Of a stretch of DNA of 64,000 bases, positions 50,102-59,181 are shown in pieces; positions within the stretch are counted from its first letter, which is position 1; each line of letters begins with the position of its first letter. The DNA comes from Streptomyces caelestis (GTDB lineage: Bacteria; Actinomycetota; Actinomycetes; Streptomycetales; Streptomycetaceae). Made by a program: the position numbers and the translations under genes. The notes beneath the pieces are model-generated. The model was not told the DNA's origin. It did not search any database and saw nothing but the letters and a program-made list of their open reading frames with translations. The stretch spans positions 62,001-126,000 of the forward strand of contig NZ_LGCN01000001.1 of NCBI RefSeq assembly GCF_001279005.1, given 5' to 3'.

Positions 50102-50878
50102 TCAGGCGATGAGCCGGTGAGGGTCACCCGGCGCGGGGCCGGGGGTGAGCCGGGTGAAGGACTCGGTGCGGATGATCTCGTCGCGTTCTGCTTCGGGCAG
50201 GCGCGCGAGCAGGCCGGGCAGGGGCCGCTCGCGGGCGGCTTCGCTGCGGTGCGCGAGGATCGCCTCCATCTTCGCCGCGGCCCACGGGGAGACGTCGACG
50301 GTCGTGGTCACGTACGCCTCCGGCACCGCGAGGAGCGTCTTCCCGACGCTCTGCAGGAGCGGGCCGAGCCGGCCGACGCCGGATTGCGGGTGCGTGGCCG
50401 CGTACAGGGCTGCCGGCTGCCAGGGCTCGCCGGCGTGGGGATACAGGTGCGGCAGGCCGGCGGCCTCGACGGCGAGGAGGGTGATCTGGTGGGCGCGCCG
50501 GTGGTCCGGGTGCCCGGTGAGTTGGCCCAGGGCGTCGTGGCCGACGATGATGTCGGGCCGGACCTCGCGGATGTGTGTAACCAAGCGGCCGACGGCTTCG
50601 TCGAGGGGTGCGTCGACGAGGCGTACGGCGCCTTCGGGTGCCGAGGCGGGGGTGCGGGCGTCGGCGTAGCCGAGCAGGCGCGGGGCTTCGGTGCCCAAGA
50701 CGTTCAGGGCGTGGGCGAGTTCGGGGGCTCGGTGGCTTGTTGGGGCCCAGGTGGCGGTGACGACGCAGGTGCGGGCGCCGGCGGCCTGGTGCTGTGCGAG
50801 CACACCGCCGGCCAGCAGACTCTCGTCGTCGGGGTGCGCGAATACCCCCATCAGCGACGGCAACGGCGGCTTGTTCAT
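50102..50878 (-). CDS. PIG-L family deacetylase
   Basis: A 258-residue zinc deacetylase. FAHPDDESLLAGG (~13-25) and GHPDHRRAH (~122-130) give the metal and catalytic residues. The family removes acetyl groups from N-acetylglucosamine-type sugars in mycothiol, teicoplanin-like or aminoglycoside pathways. Adjacent to a GT2 glycosyltransferase gene, 43 bases away. The pair suggests transfer of an N-acetylamino sugar and its later deacetylation, a pattern known from several antibiotic pathways. Acceptor unknown. Confidence 0.88.
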   Translation of the reverse strand: MNKPPLPSLMGVFAHPDDESLLAGGVLAQHQAAGARTCVVTATWAPTSHRAPELAHALNVLGTEAPRLLGYADARTPASAPEGAVRLVDAPLDEAVGRLVTHIREVRPDIIVGHDALGQLTGHPDHRRAHQITLLAVEAAGLPHLYPHAGEPWQPAALYAATHPQSGVGRLGPLLQSVGKTLLAVPEAYVTTTVDVSPWAAAKMEAILAHRSEAARERPLPGLLARLPEAERDEIIRTESFTRLTPGPAPGDPHRLIA

Positions 50879-50921
50879 GGCGAAGAGGACTCCTCGAAGT
50901 GGGCTGACGGGGGCAGAGGGG

Positions 50922-51806
50922 TCAGATGATCGGCGGCCGTCCGGCGGCGGTGAGCCGGTAGACGGTGCGCCAGCTCATCGGATGCCGCCGCTGCGTACGC
51001 CGGGTAGTCCATCCTTCGCGCATGCCGCGCAGCGTCTGGTCCAGTCCGCCGCCGCGCACGGCCCGGGCCAGGGTGATCGCAGTCCAGGCACTCAGGTAGA
51101 GGGGGAGGAGCGGGGCGGGGAGGTTGCGGTGGGCGGTCCAGATCCGGTTGCGGGCGGCGAGCCGGTGGTACAGCGCGTGGCGGGCGGGTTCGGTGAGGGG
51201 GTGGTGCATGCGGATCGACGCCGCGTACCAGCCGCACCAGCCCGCCTCGTACAGCCGCCAGGCCAGGTCGAACCCCTCGTGATACAGGAAGAGTTGTGAT
51301 TCCCACCCGCCTGCTGCGTCGAAGGCGGCGCGCCGGATCAGGACGACACCTTCGGTCATCGAGGCGACCTTCCCCGGCCGTCCCGGATTCGAGGCGCGCA
51401 GCCGGGGGACCCAGCGGCGCGGTGTGGTCGAATCGTCCGGGCCGGTCAGCCGGGGCTGCACCCAGGCGGCTTCTGGATGCCGCTCGGCCTCGGCGACGAG
51501 CCGGGCAAGGACATCGGGGCGGGGGAAGGTTGCGTCGTTGTCGAGGAAGTACAGCCAGTCGGCCGGATCGCCCGCGTCGCGCAGCGCGGCGGCGCCTGCG
51601 TTGCGACCGCCGGGGATGCCGATGTTCTCGGGCAGGCACACGGTGAGCGCACCGGCTGGTACGACCTCGGGCTTGCAGCCGTTGCCGACGACCACCACCC
51701 GCACGTCGACGCCGCTCTGGGCAAGGAGGGTTGCTTGCGCGGCTGCTTCCTCGGCAGGGCGATCGTTCATGGTCAGAACGACGACGTCGACGCGTGGGCG
51801 GGGCAT
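50922..51806 (-). CDS. family 2 glycosyltransferase
   Basis: A 294-residue GT-A enzyme. VDVVVLTMNDRP at the start, PENIGIPGGRNAGA (~60-73), YFLDNDATFPRPD (~86-98, DxD-like), MTEGVVLIRRAAFDAAGGW (~150-168) and FLYHEGFDLAWRLYEAGW (~172-190, ED-like region) are typical. Most like rhamnosyl/N-acetylglucosaminyl transferases that act on polar acceptors. No membrane domain, apart from one weakly hydrophobic stretch near 235. ATG 51806 is 24 bases after the kinase-like gene. Works presumably with the adjacent deacetylase. Confidence 0.87.
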   Translation of the reverse strand: MPRPRVDVVVLTMNDRPAEEAAAQATLLAQSGVDVRVVVVGNGCKPEVVPAGALTVCLPENIGIPGGRNAGAAALRDAGDPADWLYFLDNDATFPRPDVLARLVAEAERHPEAAWVQPRLTGPDDSTTPRRWVPRLRASNPGRPGKVASMTEGVVLIRRAAFDAAGGWESQLFLYHEGFDLAWRLYEAGWCGWYAASIRMHHPLTEPARHALYHRLAARNRIWTAHRNLPAPLLPLYLSAWTAITLARAVRGGGLDQTLRGMREGWTTRRTQRRHPMSWRTVYRLTAAGRPPII

Positions 51807-51830
51807 GGGTTTCTCCGGCCGTCGGGCTGG

Positions 51831-52697
51831 TCAGGGCGTGGGGACGGGGATGTTGGTGAGGTGCTCGGCCTGGCGGGCGACGAGCGGGGTGAGGTGAGGG
51901 TGGACGCCCCGGGAGCACGCCTGGAGGAGCTGCCCGAGGGCGATAAGCTCCCCGGTCCGGCCTGCGTCCGTGTCCAAGACGTGGCCGAACTCGCGCCGGA
52001 TCCGGGCGGCGGTCGCCGGCGCGGCCAGCGAATACGCGTGCAGCAGCCCCAGGTCGTAGCCCACGGGCAGCCGGCCCCAGTTCTCCCAGTCCAGCAGGAT
52101 CAGGGGCGCGCCAGTGAGGTTCGCCCAGTGCAGATCGGCGTGCCCGGTCGTCGTCTCCCGGATCCGGATGGGGGCAATGCCGAGGAAGCGGCGAAAGTTC
52201 CGGTCGACCCAGTTCTGCCGTACCGATTCCCGGTTGGTGGGCACCGTCGCGAGCGTCCCGAGTGCGGACTTCAGCTCCGCCCACCACGAGTCGGGCAGAG
52301 CGATGTCCTGGTCGAGGACGGGAGTGCCGCTGGTGACCGGCGGGGTGGAGATGTACTCGGTGAGCTCCGCCCGGTAGGCGACGTCCTGGGAAGTCCAGTC
52401 GAGAACGCCGCGAAGCCGTGGCCGCGGCACCGACCGGGGTACGTGCGTGTCCGCGGTCGCCGTCCCCTCCCACAGCCGCCCGCCCGCCTTGCCGGCCTCG
52501 GCGGAGACGATGCGCAGCCAGCAATCCCCGGCCCTCCGCCCCAGGGTGCGGCCCTGCCACCCCCACACCTCCGGCCCCGATGCGGACACCCGGAACTGCT
52601 CCGCGGCGGCCGCGTGCGCACGACGCATCCGCTCGAGCTCGTCGCGCTCCGCCGGGGCGACGAACACTGCCTGCTGCACGGCCTGTTTCACCGTCAC
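51831..52697 (-). CDS. kinase-like phosphotransferase
   Basis: A 288-residue protein with an APH-type C-lobe: TTGHADLHWANLTG (~180-193) and LILLDWENWGRLPVGYDLG (~197-215). The N-lobe differs from standard APHs, with WGWQGRTLGRRAG where the glycine-rich loop would be. GTG start overlaps the stop of the methyltransferase-Nudix fusion by 4 bases. It is one of two kinase-like modules in this operon (the other fused to Nudix). The substrate is unknown. A sugar or nucleoside hydroxyl is a reasonable guess. Confidence 0.75.
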   Translation of the reverse strand: MTVKQAVQQAVFVAPAERDELERMRRAHAAAAEQFRVSASGPEVWGWQGRTLGRRAGDCWLRIVSAEAGKAGGRLWEGTATADTHVPRSVPRPRLRGVLDWTSQDVAYRAELTEYISTPPVTSGTPVLDQDIALPDSWWAELKSALGTLATVPTNRESVRQNWVDRNFRRFLGIAPIRIRETTTGHADLHWANLTGAPLILLDWENWGRLPVGYDLGLLHAYSLAAPATAARIRREFGHVLDTDAGRTGELIALGQLLQACSRGVHPHLTPLVARQAEHLTNIPVPTP

Positions 52698-55069
52698 ACC
52701 CCCTCCGCCACGGCGTCGGCCACCGGACGCTCAACGGGCCCGGGCAGCACCACGTCACGCCCCGGCCACCGGAACACCATCCGGCAGTTCACCTTGTCCA
52801 GGACGTCACCGGCAGGCAGCGCATCGTCGGACGTGCCGGCCGGGTAAACCGACAGGACAGGATCGACGTGCTCGTCGTTGGCCTCGGCGCGGATGTGCCG
52901 GTCCCAGGCATGAACCGTGGCCACCAGCCGCTCGGCGAGCTCGGGCCCCTGCTCCCCGAAGGCGTACGCAAACCACTCCCACTCCTTGTCTTCCCTGCGA
53001 TCGCTGTCCTTGGTCTGGACGTGAATCAGGTAGGCCAGCGAGGCCTCGCCCAGGATGGCGGGGGCGTCACGGTCCTTTGCGATGCCGGTCACCGCCTCGG
53101 CGGACTCCTGGTGGACGGCCAGCCGGCAGAAGCCCGACAAGGTGGTGGCCGCCAACAGCTGAAGGGAGCCGAAGTAGGAGTTCGCAGCCCTCATGGTCAC
53201 GCCGGTCGCGACCTCGTGCCGCCGCCCGCGCAGCGCCTCCTCCAGGCCATGAGTGCCGACGGCGGGGCCGTCGTCGAAGCGCAGGGCCAGCGCTCCATCG
53301 AGCAGGGGGACGACTGGGACCGGGCGGGCCTGCTGACCCTGGTCGCGGACAAAGCTGCAGTAGGTGAAGCGGCGGGCGTGCAGCACCTTGCCGCGCCGCT
53401 CGAACTCGATCGCCCGGGTGTAGCCGCCCATCTCCAGAGGCATGACCAGGCGCCCGCCCTCGGCCAGTTGATCGCGCCACGGCGGACTGATGTCCCAGCA
53501 GTTGTAAGTGATCACGCTGCCGTCGAAGCCGCCGCGCGGTACGAGGTGGGCGGGCGCGCCGAGTGCGGCGTCGGCTTCGACGGCGGTGACGCGTCCGCTG
53601 CCGGCCTCTGTGAGGAAGGCGCGGGTGCGGCGTACGACCCACGGGTCGATGTCGACGCTCACTACGCGACCGTCGGGCCCGGCGGCGTGGGCGATCAGCT
53701 CGGCGTTGTAGCCACCGGATCCCGCCTCGAACACGATCGCACCCGCCCGAAGACGCAGGCTCTCGAGCATGTCGGCCTGGAGCCAGGCCGCGGACACCGA
53801 GCTGATGGCCGTCCCGGTCTTGTCGCGGCGGGTGGTGACGGCCCGGTCGCCGCCGTAGTACGCGGCCGCCAGGTTCACTTCCGGGGCGAAACGATGGCGC
53901 GGCACGGTCCGCAGCGCGTCGCGGACGGGCTCGGTCGGGACCCAGCCGCCGTTGATCACCGTCTGGGCCATCGCCTGCCGCAGCCGGGCGGCCTCAGCCG
54001 GCTCGCCCGGCACGGGCGGCCGATCGGCGGCGAGCGGGTAGGACACCACGGGAGGCAGGTCTGGGATGACGCCGGGCCATACGCTGTCGATCGCGAGTGC
54101 GGCCGGGACGAAGACGTCGCCGACACAGGCGAGAGAGTGCAGGTCGAAGAACTCCCAGCGGTCGAACTTGTCCGCCTCCGTGTTGGTGAGGGTTCCCGTC
54201 CACGCGGTGATGCGGACGACGGCTGTGAGCCGCGGGATGCCGTGGCTGTCGTCGACCAGCATCGTTACCACGTACGCATCCGCCGGGTCGGCGGCCAGGC
54301 CCGTCTCCTCGGCGAGCTCGCGGACCGCCGCGGCCGCGAAGCCCTCCGGGCCACAGGTCTTGCCACCAGGCAGTTCGAGCATGCCGCGGCGGGATCGGCC
54401 GAGCAGGACCCGGCCGGCGTCGTCGGTGACGACCGCGAGCGCGCCGGTCAGGGCATGGGCGGTGGTCGGCCGCTTCTCGACGGCCCTGGTGTCGGCATGG
54501 CTAGGGCCGCGCAGGACCAGGAAGGCCAGGCCGTCCGCGTCCAGCCGCTCCACCGTCTCCCAGCCGGCGGCAAGCACGGCGATCTCGTCCTCGTCCAAGG
54601 CGATGCCGCGCCGCTCCTCGGGCGTGGTCGCCGCCACCGGGGTGACGACGACGAGAGCGCCGCCGTCCCTCAGCCGCTCACCCAGCCCGTGAAGGACGCG
54701 CCCCCTGTCCTGCACGAACGGGTACATCAGGCGGAGCGTGATCAGGTCGTACCCCTCTTCATGCAGCGGGGCGGGGTCGTCGCGCTCGATGTCCAGGTGC
54801 AGCCACCGCACGCCCTCGACGTCGGCGTGCTCCTCGCGGGCCCGGGCGAGGGCGCTGTCGGTGAAGTCGCACGCGTCCACGGTGTAGCCGAGGGAGGCGA
54901 GGTAGGCGGCCAGTTCGCCGGTGCCGCAGCCCACGTCGAGCGCCCGGCCGCCGCCGTCCGGGGCGGAGGTGTGCTCGGCGAGGAGCTCCCGCTCACGCTC
55001 ACCGACCTGCCGGAAGTTCTTGCCGTCGCTGAAGTGCTTCTCCCACTTGTCGCGGGTGGTGTACGTCAA
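52694..55069 (-). CDS. methyltransferase-Nudix-isoaspartyl methyltransferase fusion (FxLD-type)
   Basis: A 791-residue three-domain protein. Residues ~1-190: class I SAM methyltransferase (GRALDVGCGTGELAAYL, ~42). ~205-345: Nudix (GGKTCGPEGFAAAAVRELAE then ETG). ~365-780: protein-L-isoaspartate-methyltransferase-like domain (FEAGSGGYNAELIAHAAGP near 470; SVDIDPW) with a long C-terminal part, as in the methyltransferases named after FxLD lanthipeptide systems. That class can turn Asp into isoAsp in peptides. Start is TTG 55069, backed by GAGGAG. No FxLD-type precursor or lanthionine synthetase was found here, and the fused Nudix is unusual. Overlaps the next gene. Confidence 0.82.
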   Translation of the reverse strand: MTYTTRDKWEKHFSDGKNFRQVGERERELLAEHTSAPDGGGRALDVGCGTGELAAYLASLGYTVDACDFTDSALARAREEHADVEGVRWLHLDIERDDPAPLHEEGYDLITLRLMYPFVQDRGRVLHGLGERLRDGGALVVVTPVAATTPEERRGIALDEDEIAVLAAGWETVERLDADGLAFLVLRGPSHADTRAVEKRPTTAHALTGALAVVTDDAGRVLLGRSRRGMLELPGGKTCGPEGFAAAAVRELAEETGLAADPADAYVVTMLVDDSHGIPRLTAVVRITAWTGTLTNTEADKFDRWEFFDLHSLACVGDVFVPAALAIDSVWPGVIPDLPPVVSYPLAADRPPVPGEPAEAARLRQAMAQTVINGGWVPTEPVRDALRTVPRHRFAPEVNLAAAYYGGDRAVTTRRDKTGTAISSVSAAWLQADMLESLRLRAGAIVFEAGSGGYNAELIAHAAGPDGRVVSVDIDPWVVRRTRAFLTEAGSGRVTAVEADAALGAPAHLVPRGGFDGSVITYNCWDISPPWRDQLAEGGRLVMPLEMGGYTRAIEFERRGKVLHARRFTYCSFVRDQGQQARPVPVVPLLDGALALRFDDGPAVGTHGLEEALRGRRHEVATGVTMRAANSYFGSLQLLAATTLSGFCRLAVHQESAEAVTGIAKDRDAPAILGEASLAYLIHVQTKDSDRREDKEWEWFAYAFGEQGPELAERLVATVHAWDRHIRAEANDEHVDPVLSVYPAGTSDDALPAGDVLDKVNCRMVFRWPGRDVVLPGPVERPVADAVAEGV

Positions 55070-55102
55070 CGTGCTGCTCCTCGTACGTAGGCGTGGCGGT
55101 GT

Positions 55103-56482
55103 TCAGGGGCGTTGGGCGGCGCGGAGCCGGGCCAGCGTGCGCCGGCCGCGCTCGACGAGCTCGGGATCGTCGTGAGCTGTGCCGTAGGAGATGCCAGAGA
55201 CGGAATCCAGGACGGACAGGATCGTGAGGTGAGCCTCTTCGGCCGGGGTGAAGCTGCGGCCGTAGCCGTCCATCACGGCCTGGAAGAGGTCGGGCCGGCC
55301 GTGCCAGGCGTCGCAGAGCCGTACGAAGTCCCGCACGGCCGGGCCATCTTCCGACCGCTCGAAGTCGATCACGTAGAGAGCACCGGTGGTCTCGTCCCAG
55401 CGCAGGTTGCGGAGCTGGAAGTCACCATGCGTGGGCACCGCCTCCAAGGGGGCCAGGCCGACGGCCTTCTCGGCGGTGGCGCGGACGAACTTCTCGTCCC
55501 CGGGAGCGAGGTGGGGCAGGGCGCCCGCGAGGTGGCGCTCCAGCTTCCCCAGCGGCAGACCATCGGCGGCCGACCGGGGCGGGGCGCTGTGGTGGATGGC
55601 CGCCGCGAGTTGCCCGATGCGGTGGAAGATCAGGCGCTGCTGCTCCGGCGGGTGGAGGACACCGTGCAGGGTTTGGCCACCCACCGCGGTGAGCACGACA
55701 GCCCGCAGTGTGAGGTCGGCGGCCACCAGCCGGGGTGCGGCCGCCCCGAGGCCGGCAACCCAGCTGCGAAGGGCATCCACTTCACGACGGTGGAACCGGT
55801 CGTTCTGGTGGAGCTTGACGTACCACTCGCCGCCCTCGGCGCCGCGCGCCCGCCATACGCGGCTCTCCTCCCGCGCCCAGGACACGTCCGTCCACGCGGT
55901 GATCCGGCCGACCGCCTGCGCGGCGAACGCGCGCACCGCCCGGTCCGGGACCGCGCCGCGCGCGGCGGGTCCAGGGAGGAGGACCAGCCGGTCGACGGAC
56001 CGGTCGTAGGCGATCGGGTCGCCGGGCTCCTGGAAGTGCACGGCCATCCGCGCGCCGGCCCGATAGGCGTCCAACCCGGCGCGGCAGTACGCCACCATCG
56101 GCTCCGGCAGGGCGTCGAAGGAGAACCACCCCATGGCGTCACACACATGAGGCTCCATGACCTCCGGGGTGCCCTCCCACCGATCCACCACGAAGAACAC
56201 CCCGATCCGGGCGCCGCCGGCAGGGGCCCGGTGGTGCACAGTGACAGCCGCCCGGACATCGGCCCGGTCGATGATGACACCGGCCTCCTCCCGGGCCTCA
56301 CGCACCAGGGCGGCGGCCATGTCCTCCCACGGTCCGTCCAAATGCCCGGATACGAGATGCCAGCAGCCAGCCGCGTACACGTTGCCGGCCCGCCGGGACA
56401 GCAGCACTTGCGGGCCCTGATCTCCGTCACGGACGGCGAGTAGATGCACGTCCACCGGCACGGTGTGCCGCCCGCCGCTCAC
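55103..56482 (-). CDS. Nudix-phosphotransferase fusion protein
   Basis: A 459-residue fusion. Residues ~1-150: Nudix domain (SGHLDGPWEDMAAALVREAR then EEAG, ~40-62). ~175-450: APH-type kinase (WYVKLHQNDRFHRRE with the ATP-site Lys; THGDFQLRNLRW near 355; YVIDFERSEDG near 372). GTG start at 56482 overlaps the stop of the upstream methyltransferase gene. A kinase joined to a Nudix hydrolase suggests coupled phosphorylation and removal of diphosphate-linked groups, for instance in nucleoside or sugar-nucleotide conversion. No named family with this order is known to me. Confidence 0.82.
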   Translation of the reverse strand: MSGGRHTVPVDVHLLAVRDGDQGPQVLLSRRAGNVYAAGCWHLVSGHLDGPWEDMAAALVREAREEAGVIIDRADVRAAVTVHHRAPAGGARIGVFFVVDRWEGTPEVMEPHVCDAMGWFSFDALPEPMVAYCRAGLDAYRAGARMAVHFQEPGDPIAYDRSVDRLVLLPGPAARGAVPDRAVRAFAAQAVGRITAWTDVSWAREESRVWRARGAEGGEWYVKLHQNDRFHRREVDALRSWVAGLGAAAPRLVAADLTLRAVVLTAVGGQTLHGVLHPPEQQRLIFHRIGQLAAAIHHSAPPRSAADGLPLGKLERHLAGALPHLAPGDEKFVRATAEKAVGLAPLEAVPTHGDFQLRNLRWDETTGALYVIDFERSEDGPAVRDFVRLCDAWHGRPDLFQAVMDGYGRSFTPAEEAHLTILSVLDSVSGISYGTAHDDPELVERGRRTLARLRAAQRP

Positions 56483-57315
56483 GCCTTGCCTTCCGGACGT
56501 CGGGCCAGCAGCACGGTGAACACCGCGTCCTCGACGAGGCCGCCGCGCTCGCTGTGCCGCTCCAGCAGCTCCAGGGCTTCGTCTTCGAAACGGTCGTGGC
56601 GGTCGCCGAAGAGGTCCGGGCGGGCGAAGCTTGTGCTGCGCAGGTAGCCGAGGATCTGAGCCGGCGTCCAGACACGGCGGACAGGGAATCGGCGCTCGGT
56701 GACCTGGCTGAACGTCGACGCGGCGAGGTTGTCCTCGTACCGGCGGCCCGGTCCGCCATACACGCCGGCGGTGCCCGCGCGGCGCTCCTCGCCCAGGTAA
56801 GACTGGATGAGCTGCTTGAGCGCGGCCGTCCAGTCCGCCCGGTAGGTCCACAGGCTGCCGTCCCCCATGATCGCCACCGTGGCTGCGGGAGCGGTGACAC
56901 GGTCGGCCATCTTCAGGACGGCGGACCGGTCCATCCAGTGGAAGGACCGTGCGCAGGTGACCAGGTCCGCCCGGTAGTCGTCGAACGGGGGCGTGAAGGC
57001 CTCGGCCGCCACCGGGTGGAAGCCGGCTGGACGGCCTCTCAGCAGGGGTTCGAGAGCAGCGGCGGCCTGGCGGAGCATGTCCTGGTCCGGGTCGACCAGG
57101 TCCACGCGGTCGATCCGGGGAACGGCCGGGAGCAGGGCGGCAGGTACCTGACCTGTGCCGGAGCCCAGGTCGAGGAGGGCCGGCCGGTCGGCGTCCCGCA
57201 TCGTGTCGGCGAGGAGCGAGACGACCTCCGGCGGGATGCCGGGACGGTGGCGGGCGTAGTCCGCCGCCGCCGATGTGAACAGCCCCTTGGGCTCGTTGGG
57301 CGGTGGGGTGGTCAT
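56479..57315 (-). CDS. class I SAM-dependent methyltransferase
   Basis: A 278-residue methyltransferase of the type-11 group. ALLDLGSGTGQVPAALLP (~46-63) is the SAM loop, VDLVDPDQDML (~70) the acidic second strand, and ADLVTCARSFHWMD (~115-128) motif III. It is like many Streptomyces small-molecule methyltransferases of unknown substrate. Overlaps both neighbours (ATGA with the HIT gene before, GTGA with the Nudix-kinase gene after), so is tightly coupled in translation. Confidence 0.87.
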   Translation of the reverse strand: MTTPPPNEPKGLFTSAAADYARHRPGIPPEVVSLLADTMRDADRPALLDLGSGTGQVPAALLPAVPRIDRVDLVDPDQDMLRQAAAALEPLLRGRPAGFHPVAAEAFTPPFDDYRADLVTCARSFHWMDRSAVLKMADRVTAPAATVAIMGDGSLWTYRADWTAALKQLIQSYLGEERRAGTAGVYGGPGRRYEDNLAASTFSQVTERRFPVRRVWTPAQILGYLRSTSFARPDLFGDRHDRFEDEALELLERHSERGGLVEDAVFTVLLARRPEGKA

Positions 57316-57845
57316 GCGTGCTCCATCAGGGTCCGCAGCGCAGCGGCGTCGGCCTGCAGCTGTGCCTCGTCCTGGCGCCCGTTGTCGAGGACGTCCCAGG
57401 GCAGCGGCCCGCCCGGCGCCGGGTCGGTGTCACCGGCGTACCGAGGGCAGATGTGGCTGTGCAGATGGGGTACGACGTTCCCGAGGGTGGAGAAGTTCAG
57501 CTTCACGGGCTCGTAGAAGGCCGTCAGTGCTCTGCCGAGTGCGAGGGTGTCGCGCCAGTAGGCGGCGGCGTCGGCTTCGGACAGGTCGGTGGGCTCGGCC
57601 ACGTGCGGGGCACCGCGGTGGATGAGCACGCAGTAGCCGCGCAGGCGTCCGCTTCGCCACAGGTAGGCGTTGGCCGCTTCACCGCGGCGGAGCAGGAGGC
57701 CCCAGCCGATGTCGTCCGCGGCGTAGTCGTTCGCGCACATGGGACATCCGTCCCCGGCGCGGTGGCGGAGGAAGGTCTCGGGCCAGCTGGCCGGCACGGC
57801 GGGGCTGACGGCTTGGGGATGTAGAGGGCTTGGTGGCTGGAACAC
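57312..57845 (-). CDS. HIT family protein
   Basis: A 177-residue histidine-triad protein. NVVPHLHSHICPRY (~122-135) is the H-x-H-x-H active site. GDGCPMCANDYAADD (~29-43) is a Cys pair that may bind zinc, as in related HIT proteins. The family cleaves nucleoside phosphoramidates and dinucleoside polyphosphates. GTG start at 57845 has AAGGAG upstream. An ATG-initiated frame at 57973, overlapping the stop of the gene before, runs in another frame into this gene and might be a short leader peptide. Fits the nucleotide-handling theme of the Nudix genes around it. Confidence 0.83.
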   Translation of the reverse strand: MFQPPSPLHPQAVSPAVPASWPETFLRHRAGDGCPMCANDYAADDIGWGLLLRRGEAANAYLWRSGRLRGYCVLIHRGAPHVAEPTDLSEADAAAYWRDTLALGRALTAFYEPVKLNFSTLGNVVPHLHSHICPRYAGDTDPAPGGPLPWDVLDNGRQDEAQLQADAAALRTLMEHA

Positions 57846-57969
57846 CCGTAACTCCTTGTCGTGTGCGGCTGGTGTGCCGGTGGGGGGTAGGGCCTGAGCA
57901 GGTTGGCCACCCCCGCCTGGTCCGTGGGGTCCGGGGCATACAGTTCGACGGCGATCCCAGGAGGTGTGG

Positions 57970-59181
57970 TCATGACGCCTGCCGGGGCACGGCGGCGAGA
58001 GGAGGAAGCGTCCAGGCCAGGGCCTTCGGGCCCACGCCGGAGGTGACGTGCTGGGCCCCGGCGCTGTCGCGTAGATCGACCCGGTACTGCTCGGGCCGTC
58101 CGGCCTGCTCCCAGCGCGCGTGGAGGTTCTCAAGTTCAGCCCAGACGTCACGCGGCCCATGGACTCGGACGGTGCCGTCGCCAGGGCCGGCCACGGCCCA
58201 GGAGTCGTTCTCGGGCGCGACGATGGTCATCGTCTCGGCCTGGAAGTCCCGGACCAGACCGGGGGCGAGGTAGGCGGCGGCGAGCCAGTATCCGTACGCC
58301 TCGTCCGGTGGCGGCGTGAGCCGCGTGGACCGTGCCGTGCCGGGGGCGGCCTTGATGCGTGCGCGGTGGTCCAGGGCCTTGAGCCACCGGTAGCCGAGCA
58401 AGGGTCGATACCCGCGCGGCCGGCCCCGCAGGACCGCCTCGACCGTTCCAGCCGCGGTGCGGGTGACGAGGAGCTGTCCCGGCCAGCTCGGCGTACGGGT
58501 CACGAGCGTCGTGAGCAGCCGGCCTCCCGGCGCGAGCTGCTCCACCCACGGCACCGGGACACACGGCACGCCGATGCCGGAGTGGATCCGGTCGTATGGC
58601 GCCCGGGCCTCGTGCCCATCGAGCGCGTCACCCTCGATCACCTCCGCACCGATACCGAGACGGTCCAGGTTTTGCTGGGCGAAGGCCGCCATGTGCCCGT
58701 CCCGCTCCACGCCGGTGGCGAGTCCGGGGCCGGTGATGGCGGCGGCGAGTGCGAGGGAGACGCCGGGACCCGGCCCGAGCTCCAGATACCGCTGCCCGGA
58801 GTCGAGTTCCATGGCTTGGAGGGCTTCGATGGTGGCGGGGGTGTAGGTGGACATGGACGTCATGTGTCCGCCGGTGACCGGCCCGCGGGGGAGGGCGTTG
58901 AGGGGTTCGCCGTCGCGCTGGAGCAGGATCGACTCGTCGCCATGGATCAGGTCGAGCCATTCCAGGCGGTCGTCGGGGTGGGAGCCGTCGAGGAGGCGCC
59001 AGTCGATCGGGTCCGCGCCCGGGCCGCTGACTCGGACGTACGCATGCGGGAGCAGAACCTCGCGCGGCAGGCGAAGCAGCGCGTCACGCAGCAGCGAGTC
59101 GGTCAGGACACCCTCGGCCGCGAGCCGGTCGACCATGCCGGCCCGCCGACGGCTTGTCGCTTCGTGGAGGTCAAGAGGCAT
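57970..59181 (-). CDS. isoaspartate-methyltransferase-like protein
   Basis: A 403-residue protein with a PIMT-type methyltransferase fold: LPREVLLPHAYVRV (~38), MTSMSTYTPATIEALQAM (~105-122), GQRYLELGPGPGVSLALAAA (~128-147, SAM loop) and RIHSGIGVPCVPVPW (~195). The C-terminal ~170 residues are extra relative to housekeeping PIMT (~220 residues). Enlarged PIMTs are found in peptide-modification systems (graspetide and lanthipeptide types) where they act on Asp. The second such enzyme in this operon. The gene before it is a decayed MFS fragment that overlaps its first codons. ATG 59181 has AAGGG upstream. Confidence 0.8.
   Translation of the reverse strand: MPLDLHEATSRRRAGMVDRLAAEGVLTDSLLRDALLRLPREVLLPHAYVRVSGPGADPIDWRLLDGSHPDDRLEWLDLIHGDESILLQRDGEPLNALPRGPVTGGHMTSMSTYTPATIEALQAMELDSGQRYLELGPGPGVSLALAAAITGPGLATGVERDGHMAAFAQQNLDRLGIGAEVIEGDALDGHEARAPYDRIHSGIGVPCVPVPWVEQLAPGGRLLTTLVTRTPSWPGQLLVTRTAAGTVEAVLRGRPRGYRPLLGYRWLKALDHRARIKAAPGTARSTRLTPPPDEAYGYWLAAAYLAPGLVRDFQAETMTIVAPENDSWAVAGPGDGTVRVHGPRDVWAELENLHARWEQAGRPEQYRVDLRDSAGAQHVTSGVGPKALAWTLPPLAAVPRQAS

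Noticed and set aside
52418..55090. 890-codon plus-strand frame
   Set aside because: Antisense shadow of the methyltransferase-Nudix-PIMT gene. Composition of a complement strand.
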